Source: Desulfurococcales archaeon
GTDB taxonomy: Archaea > Thermoproteota > Thermoprotei_A > Sulfolobales > NBVN01
Assembly (NCBI GenBank): GCA_027083115.1
Contig: JALWQN010000117.1
Coordinates: 1-13,545, forward strand
Direction of reading: 5' to 3'
DNA length: 13,545 nucleotides
Below are positions 1 through 5,555 of the stretch, in pieces (positions within the stretch are counted from its first letter, which is position 1; every line of letters begins with the position of its first letter). The position numbers and the translations under genes were made by a program. Under the pieces are notes generated by a model, which made no database searches, was not told the DNA's origin, and saw nothing but the letters and a program-made list of their open reading frames with translations.

Positions 1-683
1 GGTGGTTGAGCATCAAGCCTTAACTCATACTTTGGATACCTTTTCTTAACATCCTCTATTTCTGAACTAAATTTCTGGGTGGCTTCCTTCCGGAACTCCT
101 CATCCAGCTTCTCCATTTCCTTATCGAAGGCTTCCTCACTGATTTCAAGAACTATTCTCCCAAACATCTGCAAGAACCTTCTGTAGGCATCGTAAGCGAA
201 CCACTCATTATTAGCTAGTTTAGCTAGTCCAGGGGTAACCACATCATTCAGTCCCAAATTAAGAACTGTGTCCATCATTCCAGGCATTGATACAGCCGCA
301 CCAGATCTGACAGACACTAGAAGCGGGTTTTCGGGGCTACCGAATTTCTTTCCCGTTTTTTCTTCCAGTTTACGAATATGTTCCTTAACTTCATCCATTA
401 ATCCTTCAGGCAAGTCCAACGAATTTATTATGTCCCAAATCCTCCTTATGAGTTCATCCCTCTTGTTTGGAGGAGGATTTCTCTCAAGCTCCTTAACGAT
501 CTCATTTATTTCATTTCTTCTGGTAGCAAAGAAGTCCCTGCAAGCCTCAGTAGTTATTGTGAAGCCTGGAGGCACTGGAAGCCCTATCTGAGTCATTTGC
601 GCTAGTGAGGCTCCCTTACCACCAAGTAACCTCTTATTTTTCCAATCTCCCTCTTCGAAAGAGTATATGTACCTCCTCGTCAA
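1..683 (-). CDS. ppdK: pyruvate, phosphate dikinase, N-terminal part (cut by window edge)
   Basis: Cytosolic enzyme that interconverts pyruvate + ATP + Pi and PEP + AMP + PPi. In archaea it serves glycolysis or gluconeogenesis at the PEP/pyruvate node. About 227 residues are visible, out of roughly 880-900 usual for the family; the rest lies left of base 1. I translated this by hand: GGKGASL at residues 21-27, GLPVPPGFTITTEAC at 34-48, and the ATP-grasp signature SVRSGAAVSMPGMMDTVLNLG at about 124-144, all characteristic of PPDK rather than PEP synthase. The start is TTG at 683: the only upstream ATG in frame (698) is followed two codons later by TAG. A GGTG at 693-696 could serve as ribosome binding site, and a good TATA box lies at 717-724. 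The gene has its own promoter 22 bp past the stop of the glycosyltransferase gene, so it is probably not co-transcribed with it by necessity. Confidence 0.95.
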   Translation of the reverse strand, partial: MTRRYIYSFEEGDWKNKRLLGGKGASLAQMTQIGLPVPPGFTITTEACRDFFATRRNEINEIVKELERNPPPNKRDELIRRIWDIINSLDLPEGLMDEVKEHIRKLEEKTGKKFGSPENPLLVSVRSGAAVSMPGMMDTVLNLGLNDVVTPGLAKLANNEWFAYDAYRRFLQMFGRIVLEISEEAFDKEMEKLDEEFRKEATQKFSSEIEDVKKRYPKYELRLDAQP

Positions 684-716
684 AATTAACTACACCATTT
701 AGGTGTGTAAGGTAGA

Positions 717-724
717 ATTTATAA
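717..724 (-). promoter_or_regulatory. TATA box of ppdK
   Basis: The minus strand reads TTATAAAT. Its centre is about 26 bp before an expected transcription start near 694-697, which would give a leader of only about 11-14 nt ahead of the TTG start at 683. Match to the archaeal TATA consensus is seen; transcription from it is inferred. Confidence 0.5.
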
Positions 725-746
725 GCATGCTCCTTAAAGTAAGGAA

Positions 747-2215
747 TTACCTCTTCATAACCACGTTAACCTTAATGCTTACGTTACCGGCCAGCCACTC
801 CATGAATAGCCTGAAGTACTTTACCCAATCCCTAGCAATCTCTAAAAACCTTGATGGTTTCTCCAATAAGTAATAGACCTCAATAATCAGTAACGTATAG
901 AATAGAGGGACTACCTGAACCGAGTAGAAGCTGTATTGAGTTTTCGATCCGAGGAAATAAATCACATAATACATGAAGTAAGTCCCTATCGCAAAATCAT
1001 AGGTAGTCCCTTTGTCTGGGAGCTTACTTATGTGAGGAATTACATAGATAGATAGTGCAATAGTCAATAGGTATAGAACTGGGTTACCTGAAGCTATTAG
1101 ATCCGGAACCCACTTACCTGCCGCAGAACTGTATGTGTAGTAGAGAACGAAAGGGTTCCTCCCTAATAACCAGTCCCAAGGCAATGCCTGAGGAGGACCA
1201 CCAGTCGTTTTTACGCTTAAGTGCCAGTGGATAGCGCCAGCGACTGAAGCAGACCACCAGCCCCAGAAGCCGTCCTTAATGATGAAAGGCATGGCGGCAA
1301 CCAATAACACGATTACAGGAACGTATATTAGGTAAAGAAGAACCTTAGCGGGAATTTCTTTCCTCCTTATCCACTCAATTAGAGCAGGTAAGCCAGGGAA
1401 CAAACCACTAAATTTGCTTATGAACCCTAAGGACAGCATTAGTGAAGAGGCAAATAACTTGTTCTTAAGCACAAAATAGTAGGTTAAGTAAGTGAAGAGT
1501 GCAACAAAAATATCTAGCATTGCTACCATAGAGAGAGACCTGAACGTGATATCTATAGCCGTAAGTAAAGCAGCTACAAAACCTAACAAACCGCCGAGAG
1601 TAGGAGAATAAATCCTTATGAAAGCTAAGTAAATAAAGGCCAGCACTAAAGAACCAGCAATTATGGAAGGCACTCTCCAGAATTCAGGGTTATCTCCTAG
1701 AGTCAGCATTGCAACACCAATAAAATACTTGACTAAGGGCGGATGTTCCGGATTAGTGTAATCAAGTATGTCTTTAGCGTTCGGGTAACAGTAACCAACC
1801 GCATACTTAATTTCGTGTGGGACACTCTTCAAATAACTTAGATTGGAGGGAGGAATATCAACGCATACCGCAGGCAAGTAATCTCCATCCTGCTTGTACT
1901 GGTAATAACTGTTGTCCTCAACTATTTCCCCACCGTAAGCCCTAACATAGTTTCTTACATCATTTACCCACTCACTATATTGTTGGGAAGTTGAGGGATA
2001 ATTAAGTTCTATTGTGACCCTTATGTAACTACCCCACCTCCCTGAAGGCACTAAACCAAAGTAATTCCTCAATATGTTTCTTGACGCGCTCACGTACCAG
2101 CACTCATCAGATATGTAGTCCTGAATTCTTGACTCATGGCTGTATTCGTAGTATGAGAATATCGCTATGAGAATAAGTATAGAAATTAAGGAAACCAGAA
2201 ATAACCCTTTACCAT
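747..2215 (-). CDS. GT-C membrane glycosyltransferase (PMT/GT39-like), 5' end needs a -1 frameshift
   Basis: Polytopic membrane protein resembling dolichyl-phosphate-mannose:protein mannosyltransferases, which move a sugar from a polyprenyl-phosphate carrier on the outer face of the membrane. The uninterrupted frame begins at GTG 2093 (448 residues), but the same open frame continues upstream and encodes a hydrophobic helix (GLFLVSLISILILIAIF) and the GT-C Asp-Glu motif in ISDECWY, both expected in an intact enzyme. That stretch has no ATG, GTG or TTG in frame. ATG 2215, 17 nt after the nitrilase stop, joins it after two codons if the ribosome slips -1 at GTA-AAG-GGT, or if one A is missing in the run at 2208-2210. 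The product would be about 489 residues: TM1 at 4-20, Asp37-Glu38, a long loop, EHPPLVKY at about 157-164, then some ten membrane segments. Donor and acceptor are unknown. The family is clear; the 5' end is unresolved. Confidence 0.8.
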
Positions 2216-2232
2216 CCTTTCCTAGGAGTGCG

Positions 2233-3039
2233 CTAATCCTTGATCCCCCACACGCTCCATACGCCGTACTTATCTTTTCTCCTGTCCTCCCATAAAGGAA
2301 GCTTTCTTCTCACTTCCTGAATAGCCCTTAAGTTTATTTCAGCCGTAATTACTTCTTCAGACCCTTCTGAATGAACTAGCTCGAAACCGAAAGGATCGTA
2401 GATGGCTGAATCCCCTAAGTACTCCTCACCAGTAACTTCACTCCTTCCGAACCTATTTACCCCTACCATAAACAATTCGTTCTCAGCAGCCCTTGCCCTT
2501 AAGAGAGTTCTCCATTGAAGAGCCCTTGGCGCTCCCCAGGAAGCAGGCACCAATATAATTTCAGCACCACCCATCGCTAAAAGCCTGAAGAGCTCAGGAA
2601 ACCTCAAGTCATAACAGATAGCTACACCAACCTTAGCTATTGATGTTTCAAATAATCCTAAAGCATCTCCTTTAGCAAAAATCTTGTCTTCGCTATAAGG
2701 CCTAAAAAGATGTATCTTTTTATAGACACCAACGATCCCTTCAGGACCGATAAGTACTGCAGAATCGTAAAGTTTTCCCTCATCCCTTAAAGGTACGGAA
2801 GAAAGTACGTAGACTCCGTATTCGTGGGCAATGCCCTCAACAGCCTTAATGGACCATCCCTCCTCAAGTGTCTCGTTATATTTCTTTATTGCATGGATGT
2901 TGTAGCCCGTGGTCCAGAGCTCAGGTAAAACAATTAAGTCTGTTCTTGGTGCTACGTCCCTTACTTTAGTCAAGCCAGCAGCCATATTGGCTTTAACATC
3001 GCCGTCCTTCACCCTCATTTGTATGAGAGATACCTTCAA
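2233..3039 (-). CDS. carbon-nitrogen hydrolase (nitrilase superfamily amidohydrolase)
   Basis: Soluble cytosolic enzyme of 268 residues, full length for the stand-alone nitrilase/omega-amidase group. The three catalytic residues are visible: Glu40 in LPELW, Lys108 in YKKIHLF and the nucleophile Cys142 in ICYDLRFPEL, followed by the family's RARAAEN segment. Such enzymes cleave small amides or carbamoyl groups; the substrate (omega-amides of 2-oxo acids, N-carbamoyl compounds or others) cannot be read from the sequence. The start is TTG at 3039, chosen because AAGGAG at 3046-3051 sits six bases before it and the protein then begins with the typical beta strand (KVSLIQM). A TATA-like TTATATT at 3072-3078 fits a very short leader. 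The glycosyltransferase gene follows 17 nt after its stop, so the two probably share a transcript, but no functional link is evident. Confidence 0.9.
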   Translation of the reverse strand: MKVSLIQMRVKDGDVKANMAAGLTKVRDVAPRTDLIVLPELWTTGYNIHAIKKYNETLEEGWSIKAVEGIAHEYGVYVLSSVPLRDEGKLYDSAVLIGPEGIVGVYKKIHLFRPYSEDKIFAKGDALGLFETSIAKVGVAICYDLRFPELFRLLAMGGAEIILVPASWGAPRALQWRTLLRARAAENELFMVGVNRFGRSEVTGEEYLGDSAIYDPFGFELVHSEGSEEVITAEINLRAIQEVRRKLPLWEDRRKDKYGVWSVWGIKD

Positions 3040-3071
3040 CTCGAACTCCTTAATTCGTTAAGCATTATGTG

Positions 3072-3078
3072 AATATAA
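3072..3078 (-). promoter_or_regulatory. TATA-like box of the nitrilase-glycosyltransferase pair
   Basis: TTATATT on the minus strand, centred about 26 bp before position 3049. Transcription starting there would begin at or next to the AAGGAG ribosome binding site of the TTG start at 3039. Sequence match seen; use inferred. Confidence 0.4.
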
Positions 3079-3120
3079 CATTAACCTCCAGCAAGATACG
3101 TTAGGATACTCCTAAAGAAA

Positions 3121-3180
3121 TTCACGATCGCAGGGCTTCATCACCTGCTCAGAGTCGGTGGTTGCGATCACTCAATAAAG
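3121..3180 (-). ncRNA. candidate C/D box 2'-O-methylation guide RNA
   Basis: Read on the minus strand, the segment has the geometry of an archaeal C/D box sRNA: C-like GTGATCG (3171-3165), a 12-nt guide (3164-3153), a perfect D' box CTGA (3152-3149), a 4-nt spacer, a perfect C' box GTGATGA (3144-3138), a second 12-nt guide (3137-3126) and a D-like GTGA (3125-3122). Twelve-nt guides in both halves are what archaeal C/D RNPs prefer. The terminal C and D boxes both deviate, but at positions that pair in the kink-turn (C6 with G1 here, instead of G6 with C1), so the pair is kept. A TATA-like element at 3203-3211 would start transcription near 3180. Against it: the same bases form a long hairpin (GATCGCA 3126-3132 with TGCGATC 3163-3169; ATCACC 3140-3145 with GGTGGT 3157-3162), there is no clear terminal stem, and I could not assign rRNA or tRNA targets. 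Confidence 0.45.
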
Positions 3181-3202
3181 AGTCACTTACGCAGTAATAA
3201 TG

Positions 3203-3211
3203 TTATTTATT
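3203..3211. promoter_or_regulatory. TATA-like element between the RNA candidate and ahcY
   Basis: TTATTTATT on plus, AATAAATAA on minus. On the minus strand a start about 26 bp away falls near 3180, just before the C-like box of the RNA candidate. On the plus strand it would give ahcY a leader of roughly 45 nt; TTTAAAT at 3238-3244 is an alternative but lies too close to the ahcY ribosome binding site. AT-rich sequence makes chance matches likely. Confidence 0.3.
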
Positions 3212-3276
3212 GCTTACTAATTTTGGTTAATTTCATGTTTAAATCTCCATATTTGTTAAGTAAGGAGGTGGCTTAA

Positions 3277-4530
3277 TTGCCTTATAAAGTGAAAGACCTA
3301 GGCTTAGCTCAAGAAGGAAGAAAACTGGTTGATTGGGCTGAAGCCCATATGCCTGTCCTTATGGGTATTAGGGAATCTTTCATTAAGGAGAAACCACTTA
3401 AGGATCTAAAGATCGCTGCAGTACTTCACGTAACTAAAGAAACTGGTGCCTTAGTCAAGACATTAGCTTATGCTGGTGCCGAAGTCTGGCTTGCTGGCAG
3501 CAATCCCTTATCAACCCAGGATGAGGTGGCGGCATACTTAGCTAGGGAAGGAATTAATGTTTTTGCTTGGAGAGGAGAATCTAACGATGAATATTATTGG
3601 TGCATAGAGCAGGTTGCTAAATCAGAACCCAACATCATTCTTGATGATGGCGCCGACTTACATGCTTACCTTCATGGTAAGCTGCCCGAGATCGCGGAAA
3701 GGTTGTGGGGAGGTACTGAAGAAACAACTACTGGCGTCATAAGGTTACGCGCTTTAGAGAAGGAAAAGAGACTGAAGTACCCCGTTATTGCTGTAAATGA
3801 TTCCCTAACTAAGTACTTATTTGACAATAGATATGGTACTGGCCAATCAACCATTGATGGAATATTGAGGGCAACTAACGTGCTCATAGCTGGCAAGAGG
3901 TTTGTGGTTGCTGGATATGGGTGGGTTGGTAGAGGAATAGCCTTAAGGGCTAAGGGCATGGGTGCCCATGTAATAATTACAGAGGTTAATCCCATAAGGG
4001 CTTTAGAGGCAGTTATGGATGGTTTTGAAGTTATGCCCATGGATGAGGCTGCTAAGGTAGGCGATATCTTCGTTACCGCCACAGGAGACGTAAACGTAAT
4101 TACTGGGACTCACTTCCAGTTAATGAAGGAGGGAGCCATACTTGCTAACTCAGGCCACTTCAATGTCGAGATCAATGTCAAGGAACTAGAGAGAGTATCC
4201 GTCAGCAAAGAAGAAATAAGGAAAGGAGTAACGAAGTACACCCTAAAGAATGGGAGGAACCTATATCTGGTAGGTGAGGGAAGACTAGTGAATTTAGTTG
4301 CTGCTGAGGGACACCCTAGCGAAGTAATGGATATGAGTTTCTCTAATCAGGCATTAGCTGTTAAATACATTAAGGAGAACAAGGGAAGCATGCTGAAGAA
4401 AGTCTATACATTGCCTAAGGAGATTGACGAAGAAATAGCTTTAAGGAAGCTTCATTCAATGGGTTACAGGATAGATAAGCTGAGTGAAGAACAAGCTAAG
4501 TACTTAAGTAGCTGGGAGGTAGGTACTTAA
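3277..4530 (+). CDS. ahcY: adenosylhomocysteinase (S-adenosylhomocysteine hydrolase)
   Basis: Cytosolic NAD+-dependent enzyme that splits S-adenosylhomocysteine into adenosine and homocysteine, removing the product inhibitor of methyltransferases. The 417 residues match the usual archaeal/bacterial length, without the longer C-terminal tail of eukaryotic forms. Visible landmarks: His51 (VLHVTKET), SNPLSTQD at 75-82, the acidic DDGADL at 123-128, GTEETTTG at 146-153 with Glu149, and VNDSLTKYLFDN at 173-184, giving the catalytic Lys179 and Asp183 at the same spacing as in human AHCY. These are followed by the NAD-binding GYGWVGRG at 213-220 and HPSEVMDMSFSNQA near 347-360. The start is TTG at 3277, set by GGAGGTG at 3264-3270, six bases upstream. 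The gene is monocistronic on this strand; its last four bases overlap the stop of a small cysteine-rich gene on the opposite strand. Confidence 0.97.
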   Translation: MPYKVKDLGLAQEGRKLVDWAEAHMPVLMGIRESFIKEKPLKDLKIAAVLHVTKETGALVKTLAYAGAEVWLAGSNPLSTQDEVAAYLAREGINVFAWRGESNDEYYWCIEQVAKSEPNIILDDGADLHAYLHGKLPEIAERLWGGTEETTTGVIRLRALEKEKRLKYPVIAVNDSLTKYLFDNRYGTGQSTIDGILRATNVLIAGKRFVVAGYGWVGRGIALRAKGMGAHVIITEVNPIRALEAVMDGFEVMPMDEAAKVGDIFVTATGDVNVITGTHFQLMKEGAILANSGHFNVEINVKELERVSVSKEEIRKGVTKYTLKNGRNLYLVGEGRLVNLVAAEGHPSEVMDMSFSNQALAVKYIKENKGSMLKKVYTLPKEIDEEIALRKLHSMGYRIDKLSEEQAKYLSSWEVGT

Positions 4531-4652
4531 TCCTGGTAGCTGGCTTGACATCTCCTGAAGCACTCGACAAAACAAGCAGAGTACTCATCACCTTTTTTAC
4601 TCATGCATTCCTCCTGACATCTTTCTTCGCACTTGAGAAGGCTTGATTTCAC
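4527..4652 (-). CDS. 41-residue twin CX3CX3C cysteine-rich microprotein
   Basis: Not a recognised family. The GTG-initiated frame encodes 41 residues with six cysteines in two identical arrays: C8-x3-C12-x3-C16, then ten residues, then C27-x3-C31-x3-C35 (CEERCQEEC and CFVECFRRC). The x3 spacing puts each set of cysteines on one face of a helix, so a helical hairpin holding disulfides or a metal is plausible. There is no signal peptide or membrane segment, and most other residues are charged or polar. Support for a real gene: GGTGAT at 4663-4668 is a strong crenarchaeal ribosome binding site nine bases before GTG; the frame fills the gap between ahcY and the DUF2283 gene exactly, stopping 4 nt inside the ahcY end; and a TATA-like element lies at about 4694-4698. 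Function unknown; zinc/iron binding or a redox or stress role would be guesses. Confidence 0.65.
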   Translation of the reverse strand: MKSSLLKCEERCQEECMSKKGDEYSACFVECFRRCQASYQD

Positions 4653-4693
4653 CCCTATGTTAATCACCTGGTGAAGGTATCGAAATACATGCA

Positions 4694-4698
4694 TTTAA
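4694..4698. promoter_or_regulatory. shared TATA-like core for divergent small genes
   Basis: TTTAA lies inside GCATTTAAGC (4691-4700). Transcription about 26 bp away would begin near 4670 on the minus strand, directly before the GGTGAT of the cysteine-rich gene, and near 4722 on the plus strand, at the GGTGAGG (4721-4727) that precedes ATG 4734. One core element thus fits both genes, although two overlapping boxes are equally possible. Confidence 0.35.
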
Positions 4699-4733
4699 GC
4701 TTTCAACTAAATAAGAAGCTGGTGAGGACGCTA

Positions 4734-4976
4734 ATGCCTAATGAAGGTGGAGGTAGCCCTGACCTCAATAATGAGTTAAGGATAGGGGACTTAAACAATA
4801 TTTGGTTTGAGTACGATAGACAGAACGATATTCTTTACATAAACTTCGGTTATGATATCGAGGACGCTGATGAATCCTTCCTTACGGATAACGATATCGC
4901 AGTAAGAATTAAGGAAGGTAAGGTAGTTTCATTAACCGTTTTCGACTTCTCAAAGAAAATAGGATACGAAATTTAG
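4734..4976 (+). CDS. DUF2283 family small protein
   Basis: Eighty-residue soluble protein. The core WFEYDRQNDILYINFGYD (about 24-41), followed by DNDIAVRIKEGKVVSLTVFDFSK, has the YDxxxDxLYI pattern and alternating strands of DUF2283, a small beta-rich family of unknown function often found near toxin-antitoxin or other small genes; no toxin partner is visible here. I chose ATG 4734 because GGTGAGG (4721-4727) sits six bases upstream and because the domain starts soon after. An upstream GTG at 4671 would add 21 residues, but it has no good ribosome binding site and would place the start ahead of the inferred transcription start. The cobalamin adenosyltransferase gene begins 26 bp after its stop and is probably co-transcribed. 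Family assignment rests on motif pattern only. Confidence 0.75.
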   Translation: MPNEGGGSPDLNNELRIGDLNNIWFEYDRQNDILYINFGYDIEDADESFLTDNDIAVRIKEGKVVSLTVFDFSKKIGYEI

Positions 4977-5002
4977 GTTTATCTAGGCTGCAGGTGATTT
5001 AG

Positions 5003-5554
5003 TTGCTCCTTATTTTTTACGGGAAAGGAAAAGGGAAAACTACGGCTGCTGTAGGGACAGCAGTCAGGGCCTTAGGTAGGGGATGGAGAGTTCTTTTTGT
5101 TCAGTTCATGAAGGTGCGGAGTACTGGTGAAAGAGAGTTGCTGAAAAAACTTAGTTTAAGAGAGGGCCCTCTGCATGGGAGACTCATATGGATTAACTTC
5201 GGAACTAAGGAGTTCGTTAACCCTAATAACTTAAGTGATGAGGTTGCCTCCATAAATATGGCCTTATCTTACGGGTTCATGATTTATTTACTGCCTGAAA
5301 TAATGAGGGAATTCAAGCCTAAACTAACCGTTTTCGATGAATTAGGAGTAGCTATCCATATGTCAATTATAGATGAGTACCTGCCACAGGACATACTTAA
5401 GGAATACGCAGGCAGTTTAGAGAAGCATGCCATAGTAACTGGAAGGTATGTGCCTTCAACAATTAGAGAAATGGCTGACTTAATTACCAGGGTTGATGAA
5501 GTAAGACATTACTTCAGAAAAATAAGTAAGACAATAGATGGGCTTGATCTTTAG
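5003..5554 (+). CDS. ATP:cob(I)alamin adenosyltransferase (CobA/BtuR type)
   Basis: P-loop enzyme that transfers the adenosyl group of ATP to cob(I)alamin (or a cobyrinic acid precursor), making coenzyme B12. The 183 residues match the CobA/CobO/BtuR family: the unusual Walker A YGKGKGKTTAAVGTAVRALG at 6-25, then VLFVQFMK, TGERELL, and the Walker B-like VFDELGVAIHMSIID at about 111-125; the C-terminal VDEVRHYF replaces the usual TEMRxVKHP(F/Y) segment. The start is TTG at 5003, four bases after GGTGAT (4993-4998). Its stop is separated by a single base from the stop of the convergent pyrophosphatase gene, so any terminator must lie inside that gene. No other cobalamin genes are in the window, which fits salvage, or a pathway encoded elsewhere. 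Confidence 0.88.
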   Translation: MLLIFYGKGKGKTTAAVGTAVRALGRGWRVLFVQFMKVRSTGERELLKKLSLREGPLHGRLIWINFGTKEFVNPNNLSDEVASINMALSYGFMIYLLPEIMREFKPKLTVFDELGVAIHMSIIDEYLPQDILKEYAGSLEKHAIVTGRYVPSTIREMADLITRVDEVRHYFRKISKTIDGLDL

Positions 5555-5555
5555 A

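Noticed and set aside
268..591. 107-residue plus-strand frame
   Set aside because: Lies antisense to the well-supported ppdK coding sequence, has no ribosome binding site and shows low-complexity Ser/Phe-rich composition typical of a shadow frame.
3040..3276. SAH riboswitch or tRNA upstream of ahcY
   Set aside because: No match to the known SAH riboswitch core, and although GGTTGCGATCAC resembles a T-arm, no acceptor, D or anticodon arms can be built.
3672..4082. 136-residue minus-strand frame inside ahcY
   Set aside because: Fully antisense to conserved adenosylhomocysteinase sequence; no family resemblance and no binding site.
4329..4343. 15-base identity (atgagtttctctaat) with 8106-8120
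   Set aside because: Both copies are coding (MSFSN) in unrelated proteins; no longer repeat or flanking similarity, so treated as coincidence.
4671..4733. Longer GTG start for the DUF2283 protein
   Set aside because: No suitable ribosome binding site, extra residues unlike the family, and the segment overlaps the inferred divergent promoter; ATG 4734 with GGTGAGG is better.
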